A stretch of DNA of 43,580 bases from Nitrospira sp. (GTDB lineage Bacteria; Nitrospirota; Nitrospiria; Nitrospirales; Nitrospiraceae), in contig SWDO01000001.1 of assembly GCA_005116895.1 (NCBI GenBank), positions 244,888 through 288,467 on the forward strand, written 5' to 3'. The notes under the pieces were generated by a model. The model ran no database searches, was not told the DNA's origin, and saw only the letters and a program-made list of their open reading frames with translations. The number at the start of each line of letters is the position of its first letter. Position 1 is the first letter of the stretch. A program made the position numbers and the translations under genes. Positions 1 to 8,637 of the stretch are shown in pieces.

Positions 1-1
1 C

Positions 2-442
2 ATCACCCTCTTGTTGACCAGGAACTGGACATTGACGGCAGTGATCGGAGCATGGATGTTCGCCGCACTGTTCTATCCGAGCAACTGGCCGATATTCGCC
101 TATAGCCATACGCCGCTTGTCGTTGACGGCGCATTGCTCTCATGGGCAGACTATATGGGCTTCATGTATGTTCGTACCGGGACTCCTGAGTACATTCGGA
201 TGATCGAAGTTGGATCATTGCGCACATTCGGTGGTCACAGCACGATGATCTCCGCGTTCTTCTCCGCATTCGCGTCCTCGTTAACGTACATCCTGTGGTG
301 GCAGTTCGGGAAGTTCTTCTGCACGTCGTACTTCTACATCACCGATGACAGACAGCGGACCACCAAGGTATACGATGTATTTGCATACGCCACCTTGGGG
401 CCACAAGCCGACAAAGCTAAACTTTCTGGGGGGAAAGCATGA
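2..442 (+). CDS. amoA: Ammonia monooxygenase subunit A, 5'-truncated
   Basis: This is the C-terminal part of AmoA, a membrane subunit of the copper ammonia monooxygenase that oxidises ammonia to hydroxylamine. The reading frame is open to the left edge, so the true start lies outside the window. Visible AmoA hallmarks are LLLTRNW at the edge, YPSNWPIF, the run [13 protein letters not shown] and [12 protein letters not shown], followed by a membrane segment (about [19 protein letters not shown]) and a short soluble tail. The stop overlaps the amoB start as ATGA, as in amoCAB operons, and a GGGGGGAAA ribosome site for amoB sits inside its end. AmoA rather than PmoA is favoured by the hao and ccm genes nearby. 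Confidence 0.95.
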   Translation: MTLLLTRNWTLTAVIGAWMFAALFYPSNWPIFAYSHTPLVVDGALLSWADYMGFMYVRTGTPEYIRMIEVGSLRTFGGHSTMISAFFSAFASSLTYILWWQFGKFFCTSYFYITDDRQRTTKVYDVFAYATLGPQADKAKLSGGKA

Positions 443-1698
443 CTGCCAAACACGTCTTCAAACTGTGGATGATTAGACTCTGCGGGGTGGCGACGCTGGC
501 AGTCACGCCGGCTCTCGATATTACCCCTGCATTCGCTCACGGAGAGCGATCGCAGGAACCATTCCTGCGGATGCGCACTGTGAATTGGTACGACACTGAA
601 TGGGTTGGAAAGTCGACCAAAGTCAATGATGTGACAGAGCTGAAGGGAAAGTTCCACTTATCCGAGGATTGGCCTCGTGCGGTGGTGAAGCCAACCCGGA
701 CCTTCATCAATGTCGGGTCCCCCAGCTCCGTCTTCGTGCGTCTGAGCTCGAAGGTCAATGGAACACCGATGTTCGTCTCGGGACCAATGGAAATCGGCCG
801 TGACTATGAGTACGTGGTCAAATTAAAGGCCAGACTCCCCGGCCACCATCACATCCATCCCATGTTTGCCGTCAAGGAAGCCGGTCCAATCGCGGGACCA
901 GGTGGATGGATGGACATCACGGGTCGCTATGAGGATTTCACCAATCCGATCAAGACCCTGACCAATGAAACATTCGATTCGGAGACGATGGGAAGCATGA
1001 CTGGAATTGGGTGGCATATCTGGTGGATCGCTCTCGGCATCTTCTGGGTCGGGTTCTTTGCGATCAGACCAATGTACCTGATTCGCGCTCGAGTCCTGGC
1101 GGCGTATGGGGACGAAATTCTGCTTGACCCCATCGACCGAAAAGTTGGTGTTGCGGTGTTGGTCCTCACCTTAACTGTTGTGGTCGTCGGGTACATGGCT
1201 GCAGAAGCCAAGCACCCGATCAGCGTCCCTCTCCAGGCTGGTGAGGCAAAGATCAAGCCTATGCCGATCAAGCCAAACCCGCTGACGGTTGACGTGATTC
1301 ATGCAGAGTACGATGTTCCGGGCCGCGCATTGCGCATGACCCTTCATGCGACCAATAACGGCACACAACCGGTAACCATCGGTGAGTTCACGACAGCAGG
1401 CATCAGATTTACCAACAAGTTTGGTGCATCTAGGGTTGATCCAAACTATCCAGCAGAACTGGTCGCATCGGCCGGTCTGACGATGGATAACGAGGCTCCA
1501 ATCCAGCCTGGCCAAACAGTTGACATTAAAGTCGAGTCCAAGGACGTCCTGTGGGAAGTGCAACGGTTGGTGGACATTCTCCACGATCCGGATCAGCGCT
1601 TTGCAGGATTGTTCCTGTCCTGGACCGATTCTGGTGAGCGACTCATCAATCCAGTCTGGGCTCCAGTACTCCCGGTCTTTACACGGTTGGGAGCATAA
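439..1698 (+). CDS. amoB: Ammonia monooxygenase subunit B
   Basis: AmoB is the 419-residue subunit carrying periplasmic cupredoxin-like domains of ammonia monooxygenase. A signal peptide ends in PAFA, so the mature protein begins with His34. His34 together with His138 and His140 (GHHHIHPMF) matches the N-terminal His plus HxH copper site of the PmoB/AmoB family. Transmembrane segments lie near residues 190-215 ([18 protein letters not shown]) and 235-255 ([18 protein letters not shown]), followed by a second periplasmic domain. Length is as expected for the family. It overlaps amoA by 4 bp, so the two are translationally coupled. A strong terminator follows within 20 bp, so amoB closes the operon. 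Confidence 0.97.
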   Translation: MTAKHVFKLWMIRLCGVATLAVTPALDITPAFAHGERSQEPFLRMRTVNWYDTEWVGKSTKVNDVTELKGKFHLSEDWPRAVVKPTRTFINVGSPSSVFVRLSSKVNGTPMFVSGPMEIGRDYEYVVKLKARLPGHHHIHPMFAVKEAGPIAGPGGWMDITGRYEDFTNPIKTLTNETFDSETMGSMTGIGWHIWWIALGIFWVGFFAIRPMYLIRARVLAAYGDEILLDPIDRKVGVAVLVLTLTVVVVGYMAAEAKHPISVPLQAGEAKIKPMPIKPNPLTVDVIHAEYDVPGRALRMTLHATNNGTQPVTIGEFTTAGIRFTNKFGASRVDPNYPAELVASAGLTMDNEAPIQPGQTVDIKVESKDVLWEVQRLVDILHDPDQRFAGLFLSWTDSGERLINPVWAPVLPVFTRLGA

Positions 1699-1716
1699 GG
1701 TAGTCTGGGTCTAAGG

Positions 1717-1770
1717 AAACGCCGGTTCGTCTCCATCGCACGGTGGAATGACGAACCGGCGTTTTTCTTT
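1717..1770 (+). terminator. Rho-independent terminator of the amo operon
   Basis: A perfect 15-bp stem (1717-1731 AAACGCCGGTTCGTC pairing with 1750-1764) with an 18-nt loop is followed by a T-rich tract (TTTTTCTTT). It starts 18 bp after the amoB stop and should end the amoCAB transcript, which implies no read-through into the downstream membrane protein. Confidence 0.9.
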
Positions 1771-2087
1771 GCCCCCCGTCCTCACTCATTCGCCTCCTCC
1801 TCTCTCCACTATTTTCTTGTTGATCTATTCACATCTTTTCCAATAGGTGTGTGATTTCCGCAGCATTGTGTCCATTCATGAATCTAGGCGGGGCTCCCTA
1901 CCAGAGCTATTCTGAATAGCTTCTTGTATGATCACCCGATCATCGAGTACTTGCCTGGAACTTGCCCGTCCGATAGGGGTCCTGTATGATACCAACTGTA
2001 TTTTCCACTGCAGGTTGAACAATCTTGAATCTAGCGATCCTGAAAGCCCACCTGAGTTGCCACTCGCAAAATCACAGTTGATATCAT
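1771..2087. other. Intergenic stretch without recognisable gene
   Basis: These 317 bases lie between the amo terminator and the next gene. Short open frames occur on both strands (for example 1928-2134 plus and 1876-2103 minus), but none has a ribosome site or a recognisable protein. I see no tRNA, repeat or clear promoter. Confidence 0.5.
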
Positions 2088-2921
2088 ATGGAAGCTTCCT
2101 CACCCACGTCTTCTCCGGGACTCTGGTTCGATAAGGTCAGGCGCACCGCCCTCAGGCATTTCCCGTGCACCAATACTGCCAGTACGCATCGACTACGCGA
2201 TTATGCTATTGCTGCATTTACATTCCTGAGCGTTGGCGTGAGTTCCTTGTTCGAAATCAGTGCCAGCGTTGAGCGACAGCATGCATTAGGAGCCTTGGCA
2301 TGGGTTTTTCTTGGAGCCTTATTGCTGGGTGAGAATAAAGAAACACGGGTGCAGGTCTTGATTGCCGTTATCTTTGCAACAGTCGGAGAGCATTTCGCCT
2401 CGATCTATATGGGAGGTTACACCTACCGATTCGAGAATGTACCGGCCTACGTCCCACCGGGCCATGGCATGGTGTACCTGACCGCGGTTGCGTTGGCACG
2501 ATCTGCACTCTTTGTCCGCCACCACGGAAAAATCGCCATCTTTGTGATCACCGTATGGGGTGCATGGTCTCTATGGGGAGTCAGCGGGTACGCTGACCGT
2601 GGGGATGCAGTTGGTGCCTTACTGTTTGGCATATTCTTAATCTGGCTAATTGCCGGTCGTTCCCCGCTGGTCTATCTCGCTGCTTTTTTCATTACGACCT
2701 GGCTGGAATTGATCGGCACTTCCGTTGGCGCCTGGCAATGGGCGGCCATAGATCCGCTCCTGGGGTGGTCACAAGGAAACCCACCCAGCGCTGCCAGTGC
2801 GTGGTAGTGTCTCGTTGATGCAGTTGCCATTGGAGGAGCAGGGCCAGCGGTGCGTGGAGTCAAACGGCTCTGTGCCTGGTACCGGTCGAGCGGGGTCTTG
2901 AATCGAACGGGGATCTCCTAA
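2088..2921 (+). pseudogene. Polytopic membrane protein of unknown function, interrupted by an in-frame TAG
   Basis: The open frame from 2088 stops at a TAG at 2805-2807 after 239 residues. The same frame then continues without a further stop to TAA at 2919-2921 (277 codons in total with read-through). The continuation, CLVDAVAIGGAGPAVRG and onward, follows naturally from GNPPSAASAW, and a tyrosine or similar residue would be expected at the TAG. The protein has about seven hydrophobic segments and motifs VPPGHGMVYL and GNPPS. These recall an uncharacterised bacterial integral membrane family that I cannot name with certainty. No ribosome site is obvious before the ATG. It is either a point-mutated gene, a sequencing error, or a protein ending early. 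Confidence 0.6.
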
Positions 2922-3105
2922 CACTGAGGCACATGCGTTCCCTAAGACGCGCCATTTTCTATAGGTACAGACACCCGTCTGCTTGGCCCACATCGCAACA
3001 GATCTGCAGGAAATCACCGGCACCTGTTTCAACAATTGCAGACGCACCGTGCTTCGTGCGGATCACCCAAATGATCAGCATCGATCGCTGAGTAGAAGCC
3101 CATTT

Positions 3106-3825
3106 GTGAAACAACCGACGGTTGCAACAATCATCTCCTTGCAAGTTGGGCAACCACAGACCGTGGGGAGCAGAGAGTCGTCCGATCGCTTCGATGAGGT
3201 TTGGACAACTGGGTTTTTCAAGCTCCCTGTCACCGACCCGGTCTGGCTTGGCACGACAAACCTGAACGGCGATGGCCAGGCTGATTTAAAGAATCACGGG
3301 GGCCCTGAAAAGGCCGTGAACGTCTATCCCGTCGAACATTACCCCTATTGGCAACAGGTGCTGGGAGCGGCCGAATTTCCTTTCGGATCGTTTGGGGAAA
3401 ATTTCACCACAGAAGGGCTGCTTGAGACTGAGGTCTGCCTCGGAGACATTTTTGAAGTGGGATCGGCGCTCGTTGAGGTCTCACAGCCACGGCAGCCCTG
3501 CTGGAAATTAGCACGGCGTTGGCGCAGAAAGGACCTGGCCCTCCTTGTACAAGAGAGCGGACGAACTGGGTGGTATTTCCGAGTCATCAGAGAGGGAACG
3601 GTTCAGGTTGGGTCACGCCTGATACTTGTAACGCGTCCCTGCCCAGAATGGACGGTGGCCTCGGCAAACGACGTGATGCATCGACGGACAGATGATAGTC
3701 AAGCCGCCCAGAGCCTCGCAGTGTGTCCGGCCCTTGCAGTCCGATGGCGTGAGACACTGAACAAGCGGGTTGAGACGAAGACGGTCGGGTCAACCACGGC
3801 AAGGCTGTATGGACCCAACCTCTAA
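3106..3825 (+). CDS. MOSC domain-containing protein (YiiM-like)
   Basis: This 239-residue protein has the MOSC fold used to carry sulfur in molybdenum-cofactor sulfurases and in YiiM/YuaD-type proteins, which act on N-hydroxylated substrates. Visible features are the start VATIISLQVG, NLNGDGQADLKNHGGPEKAV, the FPFGSFGENFTTEGL block and the conserved cysteine in QPRQPCWKLARR, the expected sulfur-carrying or Mo-binding cysteine. A GTG at 3106 is preferred as start because it sits just before the conserved N-terminus. The frame is open further upstream to 2983, but that extension has no family resemblance. It probably stands alone, with a hairpin terminator after it. Its substrate is unknown. 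Confidence 0.85.
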   Translation: MKQPTVATIISLQVGQPQTVGSRESSDRFDEVWTTGFFKLPVTDPVWLGTTNLNGDGQADLKNHGGPEKAVNVYPVEHYPYWQQVLGAAEFPFGSFGENFTTEGLLETEVCLGDIFEVGSALVEVSQPRQPCWKLARRWRRKDLALLVQESGRTGWYFRVIREGTVQVGSRLILVTRPCPEWTVASANDVMHRRTDDSQAAQSLAVCPALAVRWRETLNKRVETKTVGSTTARLYGPNL

Positions 3826-3840
3826 GACGCACACAGAGTA

Positions 3841-3890
3841 GACCTGCCTTGCACCTGGCTGACCGAATGCAAGGCGGTCCTTATCTTTTG
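3841..3890 (+). terminator. Probable terminator after the MOSC gene
   Basis: GCCTTGCA (3846-3853) pairs perfectly with TGCAAGGC (3868-3875), and GACC (3841-3844) with GGTC (3876-3879) around a one-base bulge. A moderately T-rich tail CTTATCTTTT follows. It lies 15 bp after the stop codon. Confidence 0.65.
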
Positions 3891-3987
3891 CATACTGGAT
3901 TGGCCTGCAACCGCTCTGCAACGGGTCAGTCTGCGTTAACAGATCTCTCTATGTTATAGTTCCGTGCCATCTTAAAAGGCTTACTGC

Positions 3988-5541
3988 ATGAACGACTCGA
4001 CGCGCAGCTACTCCTCCTCCGTTGTTGTGATCATTCTCCTGGGCATCATCCTCGCTCTGCTTCCCATGGGGAGCCGAGGTTACGCGCAATCGGAGGAAGA
4101 CCAGCGTGCATGGGTTGGTGCGCTCGATAGCCTGTCGAGCGCACGGATGCTCACCGACGTGCGCACATTAAGCAGTCCGGCTTTCAACGGACGGCAAGCC
4201 GGATCCGCCGATGACCTGCGATCCGCACAATGGGTTGCACAGGAATTGACTGTGGCAGGGATACAACTACCGCTCACTGACAACAAGGGAATCGCCTTCC
4301 CTTCTACCGGGGCCGGCAAGGAAGAGCCCGTTGGCATCATGGCCTCGATGGTCTCCACGCCACTCATCGAACCGGACCCGGTCGTTCGCACCGGCGCAGC
4401 GGACCAGTTGGTCACAGCGCAGTTGGGTAAAGACTACCTCCCGGTCTTTGACTCCCCCTCTGCCGATCTCCAGGGTCAGGTCGTCTTCGTCGGTTACGGC
4501 ATTGTCGATCCCGCTCAGGGAATCGACGATTACGCCGATGTCGATGTGAAGAACTGCATCGTGCTCTTCCTGCGTGGCAAACCGGATCACTACCCGAGCC
4601 CTGTCAGCCACGCCGACAAAGTCCGCTTCGCGCGAGATCGAGGAGCCGTAGCCTATCTGACCGCAACAGGGCCGATTATCAGCCCATATGAAACTCGCCG
4701 CGGCGCCACAGGGAAGCCCAGCGCATTGTATGGACAGCTCTCCCCTGACCAAGCCATCCCTGGCGCATGGATCAGCACGAAATTGGCCGAGACGCTCCTC
4801 GCCGGAAGCGGCGAGGAGTCCAATCCGGACCACCTTCGCACCCTCCAAGAACAACTCAATAATGCCCCAGCAGCGCGATCGCGCCTCGTCAATCGATATG
4901 CATCTCTCCATTGGAAAACCACGATGGCGGACGGCTTGCTGACAAACGTAGTAGGGATGATTCCAGGTACAGGACCGGATACCATCATCATCGGCGCGCA
5001 TCGAGATCATTTTGGCCGCCCTGCAGGCCTCTTATTTCCTGGCGCTGACGACAATGCATCAGGAACGGCCGTACTCCTGGAGGTCGCACGGGCCCTTGGG
5101 AAACTGGGCCTACGTCCTCAACGGTCGATCCTCTTTCTATCATTCAGTGGACATGAGAGAGATTCGCTCGGGTCACGCCTCTATACATCGAGACCTGTCA
5201 TCCCCCTCGGCTCAACGAAAGCCATGATCAACATTGACCATGTCGGAGTGGGATACGGAGTGTTAATCCTCCGCGTCACAGAGTTGAAGAAATCCACGTT
5301 AAAGGAAGCAGGGTACGCAGTGGATTTAGTCAACAAGCTTGACTATTACGGATTCTTGCCCGGCGGCGACGACGAACCGTTCAAAGAGGCAGGAATTCCA
5401 ACCGTCAGCATCGCAAGCGGCGGGGCTCACCCGCACATGCATCAGCCTACCGACACCGCCGACACGATCAATCCTGAAATTTTGCGGAACATCGCACGGT
5501 ATGTCCTCGCCCTCACCTGGCAACTGGCGAATACGCAATAG
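3988..5541 (+). CDS. M28-family metallopeptidase with PA-domain insert; altered catalytic motif
   Basis: This 517-residue secreted protein belongs to the M28 zinc aminopeptidase group. A signal sequence or anchor spans residues 10-33 and ends GYAQ. A protease-associated region (about 140-310, with VVFVGYGIVDP) comes before the peptidase core. Predicted zinc ligands are present: His338 (GAHRDHFG, with catalytic Asp340), Asp354 (GADDNASGT), Glu390, Asp417 (NIDHVG) and His485 (MHQPTDTAD). The usual Gly-Glu-Glu motif, in which the first Glu is the general base, reads Gly-His-Glu (388-390), so the base appears replaced by His389. It is convergent with haoB. Activity is therefore uncertain; the fold assignment is secure. 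Confidence 0.88.
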   Translation: MNDSTRSYSSSVVVIILLGIILALLPMGSRGYAQSEEDQRAWVGALDSLSSARMLTDVRTLSSPAFNGRQAGSADDLRSAQWVAQELTVAGIQLPLTDNKGIAFPSTGAGKEEPVGIMASMVSTPLIEPDPVVRTGAADQLVTAQLGKDYLPVFDSPSADLQGQVVFVGYGIVDPAQGIDDYADVDVKNCIVLFLRGKPDHYPSPVSHADKVRFARDRGAVAYLTATGPIISPYETRRGATGKPSALYGQLSPDQAIPGAWISTKLAETLLAGSGEESNPDHLRTLQEQLNNAPAARSRLVNRYASLHWKTTMADGLLTNVVGMIPGTGPDTIIIGAHRDHFGRPAGLLFPGADDNASGTAVLLEVARALGKLGLRPQRSILFLSFSGHERDSLGSRLYTSRPVIPLGSTKAMINIDHVGVGYGVLILRVTELKKSTLKEAGYAVDLVNKLDYYGFLPGGDDEPFKEAGIPTVSIASGGAHPHMHQPTDTADTINPEILRNIARYVLALTWQLANTQ

Positions 5542-5605
5542 AATGTGCACTGGAAATAGGGCCTGAGAGCTGGCCGATGCTCGGCTATTCACATGGCGTT
5601 CGGAT

Positions 5606-5631
5606 CGTGCTCCGAGACCTTCGGATGCACG
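5606..5631. repeat. Small inverted repeat between convergent genes
   Basis: CGTGC (5606-5610) pairs with GCACG (5627-5631), and CCGA with TCGG inside it, separated by a small internal loop. It lies between the convergent M28 peptidase and haoB genes. No T-tract follows on either strand, so a terminator role is only a guess. Confidence 0.3.
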
Positions 5632-5637
5632 CGCAGA

Positions 5638-6666
5638 TCAATGGCGCATATGAGCCCGTGAGGAATCCGGGAGCAGGCGGAACGACCGCAGCATTTTCCC
5701 GCCCTTGGCGCCATAAGGGACAAGACCGTACACATACGTCATGGGCAACATCTGCGCAAGCAGGGTTTTTGTGCTTTTTTCATCCGTGAGGAAGTATACG
5801 CGGAACATAGTTTCTGAAAAGCCATGCGTGGTGTGTGCCGTATACTTGTTGTCCCCTTCCCAACGCTTTATCTGGATATTGACCCCATGAACATCCGTGC
5901 TCGATTTCACGGGAAAGTCCTTATAGGCAACACCGATACGATCCGGACGCATCAGCCCAAGCTTATAGATGTCGGCAATATGAACCACGACATACCCTTC
6001 GCGTCCGCCGACCAGCTCACGCAGGATCTCGACACCTTCTTTAGGCTCAGAGGCTAATGCGTCAGCAAATCGTTGGAATTTACGCTGCTCTTCCTCTGAC
6101 GGTGGAGCCGCCCAGAAGTCTCGTTCATACTTCGCAATAGCTTCCAATCTTGGCTTCCAGATGATCGGCATAATGAGAGGTTCATTCAGTTGAGTGGTGA
6201 AGACCGGGGCTAATCCAGTGAGAAGCTGGATCTGACGCGAGGTGTCCCACCAGGCCAGAATAGCCGCATCTTTGGGCATATGCTTGGAGATGGCCGGTGC
6301 CAATATGGACAGCTCGGAGAGCTTCGTATCGAGAAACATTATTGGTTGGCCGACGTGATTTTCCCATCCGACCATCACTGGCTTCATATTTTCCCGGCGA
6401 GCAATATACCCAGTGGCTATCGATTCCTCCACGCCCTCTACGTGTATCTCTTGTTTACTGATTTTGAGGTCAGGCCAAGCACCGAATTCAAGCTTGGGAA
6501 ATTTTTCTACCCCGCCCTCTTCAACTAAGTGATATTGATACGGGGCTGCACCCGGATCGAACCATAAAAATGCAAACCAACCAAGCAGTAAAAAACCTCC
6601 CGCCACCAGAATGATTCCTAGTGACGGGAGGATTTTACTACTGGGCCGCGTCAGCGTTGCTTCCAT
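5638..6666 (-). CDS. haoB: HaoB protein, hydroxylamine dehydrogenase-associated
   Basis: This 342-residue protein sits 25 bp downstream of haoA on the same strand, the standard haoA-haoB arrangement of ammonia oxidisers. It has an N-terminal membrane segment at about residues 13-33 (ILPSLGIILVAGGFLLLGWF) and a periplasmic remainder rich in aromatic residues, with no haem motif. HaoB's biochemical role is not established; association with HaoA is inferred from conserved gene order. The ribosome site is weak, so translation may be coupled to haoA. The cytochrome genes cycA and cycB, often next in other ammonia oxidisers, are absent here; the next gene is a convergent peptidase. Confidence 0.88.
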   Translation of the reverse strand: MEATLTRPSSKILPSLGIILVAGGFLLLGWFAFLWFDPGAAPYQYHLVEEGGVEKFPKLEFGAWPDLKISKQEIHVEGVEESIATGYIARRENMKPVMVGWENHVGQPIMFLDTKLSELSILAPAISKHMPKDAAILAWWDTSRQIQLLTGLAPVFTTQLNEPLIMPIIWKPRLEAIAKYERDFWAAPPSEEEQRKFQRFADALASEPKEGVEILRELVGGREGYVVVHIADIYKLGLMRPDRIGVAYKDFPVKSSTDVHGVNIQIKRWEGDNKYTAHTTHGFSETMFRVYFLTDEKSTKTLLAQMLPMTYVYGLVPYGAKGGKMLRSFRLLPDSSRAHMRH

Positions 6667-6691
6667 TGTCTTGTCTGCGCGGAACCCTATT

Positions 6692-8410
6692 TCACTTCTG
6701 GTTCTTCTTACGTCGGCTCCATCCGGCGATGGTCAGCGTGCCAGCCAGCAGCATGCCGCCGCCGAGACTGCCGAGCGTAAATTTCCCGTTGGTGCTATCA
6801 AAATCCAGCAAGCTACTCGTCTTGCTCTTCTCCTCGAGCTTCGACACTCGATCCATGAGGAGCATTCTATCCTTCAGTTTGGTGTCCTCATCCATGATCT
6901 CGACATAGGCCCGGTTCATGGCGGCCCAGCCCACCGTATAGGTGAAACCCGGATACTGGTGCGCCAGAGCCACGTGCAATTGCACCAGGTGGTCTTCAGC
7001 CATCTCGAAGAGTTTCAGCTCGATCGCGGTCGGGCTGTTGTTCTTGGACCAGTAGATCTGCCAGAACTGGTCAAAGAGGGCCTTCGCCGGCGCGGGCGGG
7101 GCCGGCCGGTTCGTCCGCTGCCCGGTCAGGAGGCGCGCCTCGAACTGTTTATGGACGACGTTGTGCGCCTCATCATACTTATCGAGGCCATGGCTCGTGC
7201 CGTTGTCGATAAACTCCAAGTAGGAGCGGGCAAAGGTCTCGGAATGGCACGTGGTACAGGTCTTGACCCACGCCTCGTACCGGTCCATACCCCATTTGTC
7301 AAATACGACCTCGCGAATGCCCGGCACGAAGGGATAATTCGCCCAGCGAACCTTCCGCACCGTGTTGTGGCTGAATTTACCCTGATATTCCATGTGACAG
7401 CTCTGGCAGGTCGGGAACTTCTGCCCGCCCTTCACCACCATATCCTTCAGCTGTAAATCCCAATTCCAGCGATTCTTCGAGGCCTGGTACCCCAGCCCAT
7501 GTTGCGACCCGTTGTAGGCCTCCCAGTTGATGTGATCGGCGCCGCTATGGCAGGTGCCGCAGGCTTCCGGCTTGCGGGAGTCGGCTACTGAGAATTCGTG
7601 CCTGGTATGGCAGTTATCGCACTTATTTTGATTAGTATGGCACATGGAGCAGCCTTCGGCAATCTCGCGCTGCGCCATACCCGCCCAGATATCGGTCTCG
7701 ACGTTGGCTCTCCAATCCAGCACGTGCGAGGGACGACCTCTTGGCCACTGGTTCTTTGGCCAGAGGATTGTGTCGCGCTCGGACTCGCGCTCGGCATATT
7801 CCATGAGATGGCAGTTGCCGCAGACATCGGCTGTGGGCATCTTGAGATCCACTCGGTGATCCGCCGCCTTCTTCGTGTTGATGTCAACATGGCAATCGAT
7901 GCAACCCACTTCCTTCAAGTTCTCTTTTGCACCGAGCTTACCCAGCGAGCGCAGGTTTGCCTCGACGTCCTCCAGCTTCGCCTTCTTATAGTAGGTGTCA
8001 TCCTTGGGGGTGAGCTTGCGAATCTTGTCAAGATTGGAGTGGACGCTCTTTTTCCAAAGTGCCACCCACCCAGGCGACTCATCGGTGTGGCATTTCACGC
8101 ACTGCTCGCGTGTCGCCACTTCCTTCACTGATTGCGGGGGCTTGTAGAAGGTCGCGGGATCGAAGTACTTGGTCATGGCAATCGGCTCCCAATACTGGCC
8201 GTACTGCCCCTTCCCCGCTCCTCTACCTGGATCCTTATAGCGAGTGGTCAGCGCCTCATGAAACTCCTTGGGGCTCGCGGACCGCTCAATCTTCAGCGCC
8301 TCGAAGGTTTCCTTTGGGACACTCGGGTACTGCGCATGTACTGGTGCAGCCAGCAGCAGGCCGCAGACAACCATGGCATACTTCGCCACATGCTTTACTT
8401 TCACAGTCAT
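6692..8410 (-). CDS. haoA: Hydroxylamine dehydrogenase (octahaem cytochrome c)
   Basis: HaoA oxidises hydroxylamine in the periplasm and passes electrons towards the quinone pool. Counting from the ATG at 8410 (572 residues), the signal peptide ends VHA at about residue 26. Eight CxxCH haem sites start at Cys104, 170, 197, 254, 264, 284, 335 and 385. The fourth (254-258) corresponds to the P460 catalytic haem, and Tyr491 in FTYTVGW matches by position the tyrosine that cross-links to P460 in the Nitrosomonas enzyme. A C-terminal membrane helix (about 546-564) precedes SRRKKNQK, suggesting an anchored form. GGAAGGAGT lies immediately before the ATG, so a GTG two codons later (8404) is a credible alternative start. 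A 22-codon upstream extension is rejected. Confidence 0.97.
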   Translation of the reverse strand: MTVKVKHVAKYAMVVCGLLLAAPVHAQYPSVPKETFEALKIERSASPKEFHEALTTRYKDPGRGAGKGQYGQYWEPIAMTKYFDPATFYKPPQSVKEVATREQCVKCHTDESPGWVALWKKSVHSNLDKIRKLTPKDDTYYKKAKLEDVEANLRSLGKLGAKENLKEVGCIDCHVDINTKKAADHRVDLKMPTADVCGNCHLMEYAERESERDTILWPKNQWPRGRPSHVLDWRANVETDIWAGMAQREIAEGCSMCHTNQNKCDNCHTRHEFSVADSRKPEACGTCHSGADHINWEAYNGSQHGLGYQASKNRWNWDLQLKDMVVKGGQKFPTCQSCHMEYQGKFSHNTVRKVRWANYPFVPGIREVVFDKWGMDRYEAWVKTCTTCHSETFARSYLEFIDNGTSHGLDKYDEAHNVVHKQFEARLLTGQRTNRPAPPAPAKALFDQFWQIYWSKNNSPTAIELKLFEMAEDHLVQLHVALAHQYPGFTYTVGWAAMNRAYVEIMDEDTKLKDRMLLMDRVSKLEEKSKTSSLLDFDSTNGKFTLGSLGGGMLLAGTLTIAGWSRRKKNQK

Positions 8411-8537
8411 ACTCCTTCCGTTTGATGGGCAGCGTGTACTGTCCTTACTAAAATAGCCTTGGAGAAAATGCATCATGATGATGTGATCAGGATTTTCTAT
8501 TACAGTTTACTCAAATTTCATTAAAGAATGCGGTCGG

Positions 8538-8566
8538 AATATAGCTGAGGCCCATCACACTGTCAA
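8538..8566 (-). promoter_or_regulatory. Sigma-70 promoter for haoA
   Basis: On the minus strand a perfect -35 TTGACA (8566-8561) is followed by a 17-nt spacer and -10 TATATT (8543-8538). Transcription would start near 8531, giving a leader of about 120 nt before haoA. This gives haoAB an independent start within the ccm-hao block. Confidence 0.85.
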
Positions 8567-8637
8567 CATATTTCCCATGAAAATCTCCCAACGAGCGCCG
8601 TGCAACTCAGCGACAAATTTAACGGATGATACGATCA

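Noticed and set aside
4267-5010. 247-codon minus-strand open frame
   Set aside because: Antisense shadow of the M28 peptidase.
6611-7456. 281-codon plus-strand open frame
   Set aside because: Antisense to the haoA/haoB region; no ribosome site, composition explained by the coding strand's third-position bias.
7598-8131. 177-codon plus-strand open frame
   Set aside because: Lies wholly inside haoA on the opposite strand; no recognisable protein.
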